Of a stretch of 59,867 nt of DNA, positions 43,030-52,376 are shown one piece after another (positions within the stretch are counted from its first letter, which is position 1; each line of letters starts with the position of its first letter). The DNA comes from Roseospira navarrensis. GTDB taxonomy: Bacteria; Pseudomonadota; Alphaproteobacteria; Rhodospirillales; Rhodospirillaceae. The stretch covers positions 1 to 59,867 of the forward strand of contig NZ_WIVE01000021.1 of the NCBI RefSeq assembly GCF_009601025.1, given 5' to 3'. The notes under the pieces are model-generated. The model was not told where the DNA came from. It searched no databases and saw nothing but the letters and a program-made list of their open reading frames with translations. A program made the translations under genes and the position numbers.

Positions 43030-43365
43030 GTCCGGAGTCCCGTCCTGGCGACAGTGGGAAGGAAAATGCGCGCATCACGCGCCGACTCGGTGGCGTGCCG
43101 GAACGCTCCACCATAGCCGCCCGGGGGCCGCCCGGGGGCCGCCTCTTTGCGCGGCACGATCGGCAACAGAATGCCCCGCAAAGAGTTAACGTCCCATTAG
43201 CACGGAAACCGCCGGACTCCCGCGCCCGTCCGCCCCGGGGCGGGCCATCCACCTGCAGCGGCATCGCCGATCCGCTGTACACCAGTGCCCGAACGGTGCA
43301 CTCTGATGCTCAAGTATTCCCCAGGGGGCCTGGGCAACACCAAAACGACCGAACAGGAGGCTGAG
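43030..43365. other. Divergent intergenic region fliN / PilZ gene
   Basis: 336 bp that should hold both promoters. An AGAGTTAAC stretch near 43180 is the only AT-rich part. No coding frame or strong hairpin seen. Confidence 0.5.
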
Positions 43366-43764
43366 ATGGAGGGCTCTTCCGAACGCGGTATATCCCCGGT
43401 GCAGGTCGATGACCGCCGGGCGTTCCCGCGCTGGCAGTTGTTCGACACCGCCACGTTGATCCTGGAAACGCAGTTCGATGTGCAGTGCCCGTTGCGCAAC
43501 GTGTCGGGATCCGGTCTGGCGGCCGAAACGTCGCTGCATCCGATGGTGGGTGACGAGGCCGTGATCTATGTGCGCTCGCTGGGCCGGTTCGCCGCGCGGG
43601 TCGCCCGCGTGGCGGACGATCATGTGGCGTTCCGGTTCCTCCTCAGCGACCAGCGGCAGATGATCCTGCTGCACCGCCTGGAACAGCGGCTGATCTCGCA
43701 GGCCGCGCACGACGAGCACCCGACCGGCCCCGCGGACTCCCCGTTTGCCGAAACCCGGCACTGA
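43366..43764 (+). CDS. PilZ-domain cyclic-di-GMP effector
   Basis: 132 residues from the ATG at 43366, which has a perfect AGGAGG site seven bases upstream. The c-di-GMP-binding RxxxR-type motif is DDRRAFPRW, and the second motif is NVSGSGLAAE; strands VGDEAVIYVRSLGRFAARVARVADDHVAFRF complete the barrel. A short helical C-terminal tail follows. It would respond to c-di-GMP made by enzymes such as the PAS-GGDEF-EAL protein at 21934-24870; divergent to fliN, suggesting a role in motility (inference). Confidence 0.85.
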   Translation: MEGSSERGISPVQVDDRRAFPRWQLFDTATLILETQFDVQCPLRNVSGSGLAAETSLHPMVGDEAVIYVRSLGRFAARVARVADDHVAFRFLLSDQRQMILLHRLEQRLISQAAHDEHPTGPADSPFAETRH

Positions 43765-43798
43765 TCCGGGCATCAGTGCTCGGACATCGGTGCTCGGA

Positions 43799-44650
43799 CT
43801 AAGCCGCGGCCGAACGCGCCCCGGTGTCGTTGGCGGTGGGGATCTCGCCGTCCAGACGCCGCAGCCGGAACCGCAGATAGCGCCACAGCGCGCCGGCGAA
43901 CAGCCGGCCGAGCCGCCCGTGCGGCGCCAGCCCGGCCGCCTTCAGCACCATGGCGCTGCCCCGGTCGATATGGCCCGAGCGGTAGTGCCGGAAGGCCCGC
44001 GCGGCATAGGCCCGGCTGCTGGCGGCGCGGTCATAGGGCCGGTCCGGCGTGTTGGCGCAGTGGTAGGCGAAGGCCAGCTCGTCGTCCTCGCTCTCCTGCA
44101 TCCGGGAGACGGCCACCAGGAACCGCCGCCGGCGCGAGATGTTCTCGCGGTCCAGGTAGCGCTTCAGGGTGCTGTAGAACAGCTTGTAGTGCCGGAACTC
44201 GTCCCCGGCGATGCGCCGACAGATCTCTTTCAGCACGGGCTCGTCCACCGCATCGCGCAGGGCGGAATAGAAGCTTGATGTGCCGGTCTCGACGATGCAG
44301 CGGGCGACCATCTCCCCGCTGCGGGAGCCGCGAATGGAGGCCTCGACCTCGGTCGGGATCACGTAGCCGTTCACGAAGCGCCCGAAGGCGTCCTCGAAAT
44401 CGAAATCGGGGTCGGCCAGCTCCGCCCACCGGCCGAGCGCATCGCCGTGCCGCACCTCCTCTTCCGCCCAGGTTTCGGCCTTGGCGCAGAACTCGGGGTC
44501 GTCCCGGAAGACGTTGCACAGGTACTTGGAGTAGTGTCCGCTGTTGCGTTCGGTCAGCGCCGCCGCCTTGATGATCCGCGTCAACTCGGGGTCCACGCGC
44601 GACGGATCGAACGCATCCCAAGGGATATCGTCGAGTGTCCAGTGAGACAT
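43799..44650 (-). CDS. Ferritin-like diiron protein
   Basis: 283 residues from the ATG at 44650 (MSHWTLDDIPWDAFD), with a GGTGGGG ribosome site. Four-helix-bundle carboxylate-bridged diiron motifs: Glu in LTERNSGHYSKYL, ExxH in AEEEVRHGD, Glu in VETGTSSFYSAL, and ExxH in GDEFRHYKLF. The length and motifs resemble acyl-ACP desaturase-like or other ferritin-like oxygenases. The C-terminal 90 residues are basic and may be membrane-associated. The substrate is unknown. Monocistronic. Confidence 0.78.
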   Translation of the reverse strand: MSHWTLDDIPWDAFDPSRVDPELTRIIKAAALTERNSGHYSKYLCNVFRDDPEFCAKAETWAEEEVRHGDALGRWAELADPDFDFEDAFGRFVNGYVIPTEVEASIRGSRSGEMVARCIVETGTSSFYSALRDAVDEPVLKEICRRIAGDEFRHYKLFYSTLKRYLDRENISRRRRFLVAVSRMQESEDDELAFAYHCANTPDRPYDRAASSRAYAARAFRHYRSGHIDRGSAMVLKAAGLAPHGRLGRLFAGALWRYLRFRLRRLDGEIPTANDTGARSAAA

Positions 44651-44800
44651 GATCCCCACCATTGTGGAAGGAAGGCCGGTGTGATGGAGGCGGCGCAGAG
44701 CCGCCGCCCGGAGGTCCGCTTGGTGCATGATATAGGGATCGACGCACGGCCCGGCAAAGGGTTCCCGGGCCATTCCGCAGCGTTGGAGTGGCGATCCGGG

Positions 44801-45700
44801 CTAGAAGGCGTCCGGATGCCCCGCCAGAGCGCGCGCCTCGGCCGGGCTGACGCCGGACTCGCGCAGGGTGCGCAGGGCGCGGGCATTGTCGCGCTTGGCG
44901 AGACGACGGCCCGCCTCGTCGGTCAGCAGGCCATGGTGGTGATAGGCCGGCGTCGGCAGGGTCAGCAGCGCCTGCAGCAGGCGATGGACGTGCGTGGCCT
45001 CGAACAGATCCCGGCCGCGCGTCACCAGGGTGATCCCCTGGGCCGCGTCGTCCAGCGTGACGGCCAGATGATAGCTGGTGGGGATGTCCTTGCGGGCCAG
45101 GACCACGTCGCCGAACAGGGCGGGCCGGGCCGCCTGTGGGCCCGCCGCCGCGTCGTGCCACGACAGCGGGCCGCCCACGCGGGCCAGCGCGGCCGCCATG
45201 TCCAGGCGCAGGGCGTGGGGCGCGCCCGCCGCCAGGCGGTCGGCCACGTCAGCCGGGTCCAGGGCGCGGCAGGTGCCGGGGTACAGCGGCCCGTCCGGGC
45301 CGTGCGGCGCCGAGGGACTGGCCGCGATCTCGGCCTGAATGTCCTTGCGCGTGCAGAAGCAGGGATAGAGCAGCCCCGCCGCCCGCAATCGATCGAGCGC
45401 GGCGGCATAGTGGTCCATGTGCCCGGACTGGCGCCGGACCGGCGTCTCCCAGGTCAGGCCGAGCCAAGCCAGGTCCTCCAGGATCGCGGCCTCGTATTCG
45501 GGGCGGCAGCGGCCGGCGTCGATGTCCTCGATCCGCACCAGGAATCGCCCGCCCGGCCCCGCCGCCGCCAGGCGGGCCGCGAACAGGGCCGAGTGGGCGT
45601 GCCCCAGATGCAGCAGGCCGGTGGGGCTGGGCGCAAAGCGGGTGATGCGCTCGCCCGGGGGGGCATCGGCGCCAGATCCGCAAGAGTCCGTGAGGGCCAT
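44801..45700 (-). CDS. gluQ: Glutamyl-Q tRNA(Asp) synthetase
   Basis: 299 residues, the catalytic half of GluRS without the anticodon-binding domain. [20 protein letters not shown] (HIGH-type) near the start, zinc-site cysteines in YPCFCTRKD and YPGTCR, and RLAKRDNA in place of KMSKR. It attaches glutamate to the queuosine base of tRNA-Asp. The ATG at 45700 fits the family start after a short 17-residue extension. Full-length GltX is encoded at 33969. Confidence 0.94.
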   Translation of the reverse strand: MALTDSCGSGADAPPGERITRFAPSPTGLLHLGHAHSALFAARLAAAGPGGRFLVRIEDIDAGRCRPEYEAAILEDLAWLGLTWETPVRRQSGHMDHYAAALDRLRAAGLLYPCFCTRKDIQAEIAASPSAPHGPDGPLYPGTCRALDPADVADRLAAGAPHALRLDMAAALARVGGPLSWHDAAAGPQAARPALFGDVVLARKDIPTSYHLAVTLDDAAQGITLVTRGRDLFEATHVHRLLQALLTLPTPAYHHHGLLTDEAGRRLAKRDNARALRTLRESGVSPAEARALAGHPDAF

Positions 45701-45904
45701 GGGGAAACTGTCATGAAATCGTGATGGTTTTTTGTCCGGGACTGCTGTAAACGGTCTACATCTAGTCCGCAATGGTGCGGTCGTGACCGAACCTGCCCCT
45801 CTCCGGCTGCGTCCGGCGGCGTGCATCGGCCCCACGACGAGAAGGGGACCAGCGACGGGGACGGATTTCGGGCGGCCGGCCATCCAGCCGGAGGACCCTG
45901 CGTC

Positions 45905-46468
45905 GTGGAGTCGGTGCCGCCCCATGCCCCTGCCCTGGTCCTGAACGCGGACTATCGTCCGCTCAGCTATTTCCCGCTGTCGCTCGTCCCCTGGCAGGAG
46001 GCGATCAAGGCCGTCTTCCTCGACCGCGTCAACGTGGTCTGCGAATACGACCGCGTCATCCACTCGCCCAGCCTGGAAATCCGCCTGCCCAGCGTGATCT
46101 CGCTGAAGCAGTTCGTGAAGACGGCCCGCATGCCCGCCTTCACGCGCTTCAACGTGTTCCTGCGCGACCGCTTCACCTGCCAGTATTGCGGCCAGCGCTT
46201 CCCCACGCATGACCTGACGTTCGATCATGTGGTGCCGCGCTCGTGGGGTGGGCGCACCACCTGGACCAACGTCGTCACCGCCTGCAGCGCCTGCAATCTG
46301 CGCAAGGCCAACCGGACGCCGCGCGCCGCCTCCATGCCGCTGAAGACGCCGCCCCGCGCGCCGGACCACTTCGCGCTGCAGGAGGTCGGCCGAGCCTTTC
46401 CGCCGAACTACCTGCATGAAAGCTGGCGCGACTATCTGTACTGGGACTCCGAACTGGACCCCTGGTAG
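45905..46468 (+). CDS. HNH endonuclease
   Basis: 187 residues from GTG at 45905, supported by GGAGG ten bases upstream; an ATG at 45821 would add 28 non-conserved residues. Zinc pairs CQYCG and CSACN bracket the HNH core (LTFDHVVPRSWGG ... TWTNVVTAC). The opening VLNADYRPLSYFPLSLVPW and C-terminal helices match a widespread alphaproteobacterial chromosomal HNH family found outside phages; the cellular role is unknown. The PfkB gene begins three bases after its stop, so they are coupled. Confidence 0.88.
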   Translation: MESVPPHAPALVLNADYRPLSYFPLSLVPWQEAIKAVFLDRVNVVCEYDRVIHSPSLEIRLPSVISLKQFVKTARMPAFTRFNVFLRDRFTCQYCGQRFPTHDLTFDHVVPRSWGGRTTWTNVVTACSACNLRKANRTPRAASMPLKTPPRAPDHFALQEVGRAFPPNYLHESWRDYLYWDSELDPW

Positions 46469-46471
46469 GGC

Positions 46472-47353
46472 ATGGCGCGTCTGTGGGTCATCGGCAACGT
46501 CAACGCGGACGAGGTGGTGCATCTGGATGCGCCGCCCTGGCCCGGCGCGCACATCGCCGGACGGCCGGGCGGCGAGCGCCTGGGCGGCGGCGGCGCCAAC
46601 GGCGCGGTGGCGCTGGCGCGCGCCGGGCACGCGGTCACGCTGCACGCCTGCGTCGGCGACGATGCCACCGGCGCGGCGATGGTGGCGGCCTGCGGGGCGG
46701 AGGGCCTGGACGTCTCCGGCCTGCGGCGGCTGCCGGGCCGCGCCACCAGCCGCCCCCTGATCCTGATCGACCCCGACGGCGAGCGCACGCTGATCGCGCG
46801 GCGCACCGTCTCGACCGCCGACCTGGACCCGCCGCCCGCCGATGACGGCCGCGTGGCCGGCCTGCTGGTCAAGGCGGCCTCGTCGGCGCTGGTGCCGCTG
46901 ATGGCGGGACTGACGGCGCGGGGCGTGCCGGTGGTGGCCCATGCCCCGCCGGCGTCGATGGCGTCCTGGCCGGCCACCGTCTGGGTGACCTCGGAGAGCG
47001 AGCCCTCGGCGCTCGATCCGGCCGCCCCGTGGGCGTCCGCGCGCGCCCGGGCCGGCGCGGCCCTGCGCTGGGTGGTGGTCACGCGGGGCGCGGCGGGCGC
47101 GACCGCTTTCGGTCCCGACGGGGCCGAGGTCACCGGACCGGCCGCGCCGGTGGCCCGCGTGGTGGACACCACGGGGGCCGGGGACGTCTTCGCCGCCGGC
47201 CTGTTGCACGGTCTGACCGAGGCCGGCGGCGACCGGATCGCCCCCATCCTGGACCTGGCCGCGCATTGGGCGGCGCGCGCCGTCGCCACCGACGGGTCCA
47301 TTCCCCCGGGCGATCTATGCGGGCCGGGCGTTTTACCTGCGGGCGACCCGTGA
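46472..47353 (+). CDS. PfkB-family carbohydrate kinase
   Basis: 293 residues. N-terminal WVIGNVNADEVVHL, the GGGGANGAVALARAG motif, and the C-terminal signature DTTGAGDVFAAG with catalytic Asp. Ribokinase-like sugar or nucleoside kinase; substrate not evident. Three bases separate it from the HNH gene stop, a tight spacing that suggests cotranscription without an obvious functional link. Confidence 0.9.
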   Translation: MARLWVIGNVNADEVVHLDAPPWPGAHIAGRPGGERLGGGGANGAVALARAGHAVTLHACVGDDATGAAMVAACGAEGLDVSGLRRLPGRATSRPLILIDPDGERTLIARRTVSTADLDPPPADDGRVAGLLVKAASSALVPLMAGLTARGVPVVAHAPPASMASWPATVWVTSESEPSALDPAAPWASARARAGAALRWVVVTRGAAGATAFGPDGAEVTGPAAPVARVVDTTGAGDVFAAGLLHGLTEAGGDRIAPILDLAAHWAARAVATDGSIPPGDLCGPGVLPAGDP

Positions 47354-47769
47354 GCATTTCGGCGAACTTGCGGCAACCGAAAGTCCGAGCGACCGACTAT
47401 GTAACCAGAAAATAAACGGCACCCATGAACATTATATTGAGACATGCCTTGTAATGAATGGCGCCGGATCGAATAGCAAAAGTGGCATTCAGTAGTAAAA
47501 AAGTTCTTTCGCCGTGCTATTGCCTGCGTTTTTCTGCCCCAGTTCAGGCCCCTCGGCCCGGAACCCCGGTTGACTCTCGCCCCCGGCCCGTCTAGGGTTT
47601 TCACAGTCAATCAGAACGTTTCAGGAATATTGATCGGGTCGTCCTGGTGTCGTCCCCTCGGGCCCCGCGCGTGGTCGAGGCGACCGGATGGGCTCGCGGA
47701 CGTTCGGGGGGGGGCGTTCAGACGGAGGGCCACCGTGCCAAGAACGCCACAAGATAAGGGGCAGAGCCT
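47354..47769. other. AT-rich promoter region of the betaine transporter operon
   Basis: 416 bp; 47380-47520 is strikingly AT-rich for this genome (runs such as AAAATAAAC, TTATATTGAG and AGTAGTAAAAAAGTTC). It includes the promoter pair at 47570-47598 and a leader of about 160 bases. Osmotic or H-NS-like control is possible but not demonstrable. Confidence 0.55.
47570..47598 (+). promoter_or_regulatory. Sigma-70-like promoter of proVWX
   Basis: TTGACT (47570-47575), 17-bp spacer, TAGGGT (47593-47598). It is the best consensus pair before the operon. Confidence 0.45.
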
Positions 47770-48975
47770 TTGAGCAAGACAGACAAGCTGGTCGTCCGGA
47801 ACCTGTTCAAGGTGTTCGGCGACCATCCGGATCAGGCCATGGACCTGTACCGACAAGGCCTGGACAAGGCCGCGATCTTCGATCGCACCGGCATGACGCT
47901 GGGCGTGGTGGATGCCAGCTTCACCGTGCGCGAGGGCGAAATCTTCGTCGTCATGGGCCTGTCCGGCTCGGGCAAGTCCACGCTGGTGCGCATGCTGAAC
48001 CGGCTGATCGACCCGACGGCGGGCGAGATCATCGTGGACGGCAGCGACATCGCGAAGATGAAGACGCGTGAACTGACCGAGTTCCGCCGCAAGTACATCA
48101 GCATGGTGTTCCAGTCCTTCGCGCTGATGCCGCACCTGACGGTGCTGCAGAACACGGCCTTCGGTCTGGAACTGTCGGGGGTCGTCACGGCCGAGCGCGA
48201 ACAGCGCGCCATGACCGCCCTGGAACAGGTCGGGCTCGCCGCCAACGCGCAGAGCTACCCCAACGAGCTGTCCGGCGGCATGCAGCAGCGCGTGGGTCTG
48301 GCCCGCGCGCTGGCCAACGATCCGTCGATCATGCTGATGGACGAGGCGTTCAGCGCCCTCGACCCCTTGATCCGCAGCGAGATGCAGGACGAACTGGTGG
48401 CCCTGCAGGAAGAGCAGAAGCGCACCATCGTGTTCATCTCGCACGACCTGGACGAGGCCATGCGCATCGGCGACCGCATCGCCATCATGGAAGGCGGCCG
48501 CGTCGTGCAGGTGGGCACGCCGGACGAGATCCTGAACAACCCGGCCGACGACTACGTGAAGTCGTTCTTCCGGGGCGTGAACGTCAGCAACGTGCTGACC
48601 GCCGGCGACGTGGCCGTGAAGCAGGATGTCATCATGGTCGAGCGCGATGGCACCGTGCGCGCCGCCCTGCAGCGCATCGGCCGGGCCGGGCGCGACTTCG
48701 CCTATGTGGTGGACAGGCGCCAGCGCTATCACGGCGTGGTGTCGGTGGCCTCGCTGGAGGCGGAGTCCCATACGCCCCATCCGGACCTGCACAACGCGTT
48801 TCTGCCCGGCGTCGAACCGATCCGGGCCGACACCAGCATCGGCGAGATCATCGGTCTGGTGGCGCAGGCCCCCTGCGGCCTGCCCGTTCTGGACGAGGCC
48901 GGGGTCTACAAGGGTGTCGTCTCGCGCGCCCTCTTGCTGGAAGCATTGAACCGGGAGGGCGCCGAGAATGGCTAA
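47770..48975 (+). CDS. proV: Glycine betaine/proline ABC transporter ATP-binding protein
   Basis: 401 residues, TTG start at 47770 (an ATG does not occur before the conserved KVFG motif). Walker [10 protein letters not shown], signature ELSGGMQQR, Walker [13 protein letters not shown], and the switch His in [10 protein letters not shown]. The C-terminal 120 residues form a tandem CBS module as in ProV/OpuAA, which senses ionic strength. The [12 protein letters not shown] insertion near residue 30 is typical of ProV. It energises osmoprotectant uptake. Overlaps proW by eight bases. Confidence 0.95.
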   Translation: MSKTDKLVVRNLFKVFGDHPDQAMDLYRQGLDKAAIFDRTGMTLGVVDASFTVREGEIFVVMGLSGSGKSTLVRMLNRLIDPTAGEIIVDGSDIAKMKTRELTEFRRKYISMVFQSFALMPHLTVLQNTAFGLELSGVVTAEREQRAMTALEQVGLAANAQSYPNELSGGMQQRVGLARALANDPSIMLMDEAFSALDPLIRSEMQDELVALQEEQKRTIVFISHDLDEAMRIGDRIAIMEGGRVVQVGTPDEILNNPADDYVKSFFRGVNVSNVLTAGDVAVKQDVIMVERDGTVRAALQRIGRAGRDFAYVVDRRQRYHGVVSVASLEAESHTPHPDLHNAFLPGVEPIRADTSIGEIIGLVAQAPCGLPVLDEAGVYKGVVSRALLLEALNREGAENG

Positions 48976-50119
48976 GCAGATGACGGAAACAGTCGTGGCC
49001 CAGGACAGCGGCAGCGCCGACCCGTGGGCCAGCGGGGGCGCGGGCTCCGCCACCCCCGATCAGGGCGGCGGCGGCGCGGCCAGCGACCCGTGGGGCGGCG
49101 GCGGCGCCGCGCCCGCCCCGGGCGGAGGGGACAGCACGGGTACGGACTGGCTGAGCCAGGCCGCCCCGGCCGAACCCGATGCCGCCTTCAACATTCTCCA
49201 TCCGTTCCAGGATGCCGTGATCCCGCTGGAAGGCTGGGTGGAGACGTTCCTGGACTTCGTGGTCAGCGAATACCGCTGGGTGTTCCAGTCGATCCGTCTG
49301 CCGGTGGACTACGTCCTGAGTTCCATCGAGGCCATGCTGACCTCGGTGCCCGCCCCGATCATGCTGGTGCTGATCGCGCTGCTGGCGTGGCAGGCGGCCG
49401 GCTGGCGCCTGGGCCTGGGCACGCTGCTCTCGCTGCTGTTCGTGGGCCTGATCGGCGCCTGGGATCAGACCATGGTGACGCTGGCCCTGGTCATCACCTC
49501 GGTGGTGTTCTGTATCATCATCGGTCTGCCCATGGGCATCTGGCTGGCCCGCAGCGACCGGGCCGTCCAGGTGGTGCGACCGATCCTGGACGCCATGCAG
49601 ACCACGCCGGCCTTCGTCTATCTGGTGCCCATCGTCATGCTGTTCGGCATCGGCAATGTGCCGGGCGTGGTGGTCACCATCATCTTCGCCCTGCCGCCGG
49701 TGATCCGCCTGACCAATCTGGGCATCCGGCAGGTCCCGGGCGACTTGATCGAGGCCGCCAAGAGCTTCGGCGCCTCCAAGCGGCAGTTGCTGTTCAAGGT
49801 GCAGCTTCCGCTCGCCATGCCGACCATCATGGCGGGCGTCAACCAGACCCTGATGCTGGCGCTGTCCATGGTCGTGATCGCCTCCATGATCGCGGTGGAA
49901 GGCCTGGGTCAGATGGTGCTGCGCGGCATCGGCCGCCTCGACATGGGGCTGGCCACGGTCGGCGGCCTGGGCATCGTGCTGCTGGCCATCATCCTGGACC
50001 GCATGACCCAGGCGCTGGGCGTCTCCAAGCGCGACCGCGACAACATGGCCTGGCACGAGACCGGCCCGGTCGGTCTCGCCCGGCGCACCCTGGCCCGGCG
50101 CAAGAACACGGCGGCTTAA
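48968..50119 (+). CDS. proW: Glycine betaine/proline ABC transporter permease
   Basis: 383 residues. The first 60 residues are Gly/Ala/Asp-rich and probably disordered ([11 protein letters not shown]-type), an extension longer than usual. Then six or so membrane helices with a preceding amphipathic segment, and the permease EAA loop [21 protein letters not shown] (G and AA...G spacing intact). The C-terminus has a basic tail. Overlap with proV (8 bp) and the following proX complete the operon. Confidence 0.94.
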   Translation: MAKQMTETVVAQDSGSADPWASGGAGSATPDQGGGGAASDPWGGGGAAPAPGGGDSTGTDWLSQAAPAEPDAAFNILHPFQDAVIPLEGWVETFLDFVVSEYRWVFQSIRLPVDYVLSSIEAMLTSVPAPIMLVLIALLAWQAAGWRLGLGTLLSLLFVGLIGAWDQTMVTLALVITSVVFCIIIGLPMGIWLARSDRAVQVVRPILDAMQTTPAFVYLVPIVMLFGIGNVPGVVVTIIFALPPVIRLTNLGIRQVPGDLIEAAKSFGASKRQLLFKVQLPLAMPTIMAGVNQTLMLALSMVVIASMIAVEGLGQMVLRGIGRLDMGLATVGGLGIVLLAIILDRMTQALGVSKRDRDNMAWHETGPVGLARRTLARRKNTAA

Positions 50120-50291
50120 GTCAGAGGGGCCGCGGGGACACGGGACCCGCGCCCCCGCTCCCCCCATCCGCGCCCCCGGCCGGGGACCGACATCGGCCGG
50201 AGGCGCACCGGGGCGCTGGCCCCGCCGACCACACGGCGGCCGCCCCCTCCCCGCAAGACAAACCATTGCTATAGAACAGGAGACCGTTCCC

Positions 50292-51317
50292 ATGACTCAT
50301 CTTTCGTCCCGCCTGAGTGTGCGCGGCCTGGCCGTCGCCGCCGGCCTGTCCACCGCCCTGATGGCTGGCACCGCCCTGGCCGACAACCACATGCCGGGCG
50401 ACGGCGTCACGGTGACGCCGCTGAAGTCCTCCATCGCCGAGGAAACCTTCCAGACCGTCCTGGTCATGAAGGCCCTGGAGGAGCTCGGCTACGAGGTCGA
50501 GGACATCAAGGAACTGGAATACGCCACCGCCTACGTGGCGCTCGGCAACGGCGACGGCACCTTCCTCGCCGACGGCTGGTTCCCGCTGCACACCGACTTC
50601 TTCGCCGAAGCCGGCGGCGAGGAGAAGCTGTACCGCGAGGGCACGTATTCCCCGGGCGCCCTGCAGGGCTACCTGATCGACAAGAAGACCGCCGACGAAC
50701 ACGGCATCACCAACGTGGGCCAGTTCACGGACCCGGAGATCGCCAAGCTGTTCGACACCAACGGCGACGGCAAGGCCAACCTGACCGGCTGCACGCCGGG
50801 CTGGGGCTGCGAGAAGGTCATCGAGCATCACATGGATGCCTATGAGCTTCGCGAAACGGTGACCCACAACCAGGGCTCCTACTCGGCCCTGATCGCCGAC
50901 ACCATCACCCGCTATGAGCAGGGCGAGTCGGTATTCTACTACACCTGGACCCCGTACTGGGTCTCCGGCGTGCTGGTGCCGGGCGAGGACGTGGTCTGGC
51001 TGCAGGTGCCGTTCTCGTCGCTGCCGGGGGCCCGCGAGGACGTGGACACCTCGCTGCCGAACGGCGCCAACTACGGCTTCCAGGCCAACAGCCAGTATAT
51101 CGTCGCGAACCGCGACTGGGCCGAAGCCAACCCGGCGGCCGCCAAGCTGTTCTCGATCATGCAGGTCTCGGCCAACGACATCAGCGCGCAGAACCTGAAG
51201 ATGCGCGATGGCGAGGACAGCGAGGAAGACATCAAGCGTCACGCCGATGCCTGGATCGCCGGTCACCAGGAGACCTGGAACGGCTGGCTGGAAGAAGCCC
51301 GCGCCGCGGCTGAGTAA
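50292..51317 (+). CDS. proX: Glycine betaine/proline ABC transporter substrate-binding protein
   Basis: 341 residues with a signal peptide (residues 1-31, ending TALA). OpuAC fold; ProX hallmark stretch [26 protein letters not shown] near residue 155-180, with the cysteines and the tryptophans (WFPLH, YTWTPYW) of the aromatic ligand cage. Periplasmic, as there is no lipobox Cys. It is 172 bp behind proW on plus, with AGGAGA as ribosome site; a strong terminator follows at 51366. Confidence 0.95.
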   Translation: MTHLSSRLSVRGLAVAAGLSTALMAGTALADNHMPGDGVTVTPLKSSIAEETFQTVLVMKALEELGYEVEDIKELEYATAYVALGNGDGTFLADGWFPLHTDFFAEAGGEEKLYREGTYSPGALQGYLIDKKTADEHGITNVGQFTDPEIAKLFDTNGDGKANLTGCTPGWGCEKVIEHHMDAYELRETVTHNQGSYSALIADTITRYEQGESVFYYTWTPYWVSGVLVPGEDVVWLQVPFSSLPGAREDVDTSLPNGANYGFQANSQYIVANRDWAEANPAAAKLFSIMQVSANDISAQNLKMRDGEDSEEDIKRHADAWIAGHQETWNGWLEEARAAAE

Positions 51318-51365
51318 GCCCGAGCGGGGCCAGACCCACGGTCATTCCGCATGACCACGGGATCG

Positions 51366-51403
51366 GGGCGGGATCCGGGAGACCGGGTCCCGCCCTTTTC
51401 TTT
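51366..51403 (+). terminator. Intrinsic terminator of proVWX
   Basis: Thirteen-bp stem GGGCGGGATCCGG / CCGGGTCCCGCCC (one G-U), loop GAGA, then TTTTCTTT. Confidence 0.92.
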
Positions 51404-51444
51404 GGACAGCCCCCCTCTGGACGGCACGGGGCGCACCAAAAAAA

Positions 51445-51472
51445 CGGGCGTTCCGACACATCGGAACGCCCG
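51445..51472 (-). terminator. Orphan intrinsic terminator on minus
   Basis: Perfect 12-bp stem CGGGCGTTCCGA / TCGGAACGCCCG with a four-base loop; on minus it is followed by seven T residues. No minus-strand gene lies upstream within several kb. Confidence 0.9.
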
Positions 51473-51656
51473 CGCAGTCTGTCCAGGTAAGGGATGCAGA
51501 GGACCCTGCCCCCTGAGGGGCAGGAGCCGGGGACCTTGTGGCAAGGCCCCCGTCCCGGTCCAACCACCATCGGGGCCACCGCGATACGCTCTTGGATGCG
51601 CGACCGAAGCATTTGACCCGGTTCCGGTCGACGCCACGAGGCCGTATCTCACTGAC
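51445..51656 (-). ncRNA. Structured small RNA candidate of about 210 nt
   Basis: Besides the terminator, the minus transcript would contain two stable hairpins: GGGGGCCTTG/CAAGGTCCCC (about 51529-51551) and CTGCCCC/GGGGGCAG (about 51507-51524). An extended -10 (TGCTAGACT, complement of 51663-51671) sits about 210 bases upstream of the terminator. Size resembles 6S RNA, but I could not confirm the 6S central-bubble architecture, so no family name is given. Confidence 0.5.
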
Positions 51657-51836
51657 GAACCCAGTCTAGCAAAGTCAGGCCCTTTGGACAGGGGCGCATC
51701 CGGGTGTCATCCATTGTTGACACACGGCTATCGAAAGGCGCAGTCGGGCCCCTCCCTTCGAAGGAAAACCGGCCCCCGTGTCCCGCCCCCCGCCGCCGGC
51801 TGGAGACAATGGCCCCGATCCCCGCCCTGTGTTACC

Positions 51837-51892
51837 GTCACGTGACCGTGTGACGTCGCGTCACGCCGCGTCACGCCGCGTCACGCCGCGTC
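51837..51892. promoter_or_regulatory. Array of GTCAC/GTGAC palindromes, likely regulator operator
   Basis: Perfect palindrome GTCACGTGAC (51837-51846), then GTGACG-TCG-CGTCAC (51850-51864), then three tandem copies of CGCGTCACGC (51857-51886). It lies 70 bp before the XRE-type gene, so autoregulation is plausible. Confidence 0.5.
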
Positions 51893-51961
51893 TCTGCGGC
51901 CGTCGGGACGCCCCGGGCACGGCGGGACCGGCGCGGGCTCGACTGGCAGAAGGGCGGCCTC

Positions 51962-52360
51962 TTGAAACCCAAGGACTTCAAGCACTGGCGCAAGGGCATC
52001 ATGCGGATGTCCCAGAAGGAGGCCGCCGAGGCCCTGGGCCTGAAGCGGCGGATGGTGCAGTACTACGAGAAGGGGGAGCGCGACGGCGACTCCATCGACA
52101 TCCCCAAGACCGTCCGCCTGGCCTGTTTCGCTCTCGCCCAGGGGGTGACGGACTACCACGGCCCCGATGAGGGCCCGCGCGGCGTGCCGCCGGACCCGGT
52201 CGCCGGCACGGTGCCCGCGCCCGACGAGGTGGCCGGCAAGAAGAAGCGCAGGAAGCCCGCGCGGACGGCGGCCGCGCCGGAGGGTGTCGCCGCCCCCGAT
52301 CCGTCGGACGACGCCCCGGCCCGCGCCACCGCCGAGGCCGCCGCATCGGAGACCTCCTGA
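51962..52360 (+). CDS. XRE-type helix-turn-helix protein
   Basis: 132 residues, TTG start at 51962 with AGAAGGGCGG as ribosome site. Residues about 1-60 make a helix-turn-helix: MSQKEAAEALGLKRRMVQYYEKGERDG. The last 60 residues are a Lys/Ala/Pro-rich disordered tail (KKKRRKPARTAAAPE). Only the HTH is recognisable, so DNA binding is likely and the target unknown. The short membrane-anchored protein gene follows 16 bp downstream. Confidence 0.75.
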   Translation: MKPKDFKHWRKGIMRMSQKEAAEALGLKRRMVQYYEKGERDGDSIDIPKTVRLACFALAQGVTDYHGPDEGPRGVPPDPVAGTVPAPDEVAGKKKRRKPARTAAAPEGVAAPDPSDDAPARATAEAAASETS

Positions 52361-52376
52361 GGGGGACTTGGGGACC

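Larger units (their letters stand above)
51318..51961. other. 644-bp region with two opposed terminators and an operator-like array
   Basis: Contains the proX terminator (plus, 51366-51403), an orphan minus-strand terminator (51445-51472) with structured sequence upstream of it, and a GTCAC/GTGAC palindrome array (51837-51892) before the XRE-type gene. The short open frames in it are not convincing. Confidence 0.65.

Noticed and set aside
45821-45904. Upstream ATG start for the HNH gene at 45821
   Set aside because: No ribosome site there and the added 28 residues are not like the family; GTG at 45905 has GGAGG at good spacing.
51263-51652. Open frames on minus over the ncRNA candidate
   Set aside because: They run through the terminator hairpin and lack codon bias or motifs.
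51445-51656. Naming the ncRNA candidate as 6S RNA
   Set aside because: Length fits, but I see two separate hairpins rather than one long interrupted stem with a central bubble.
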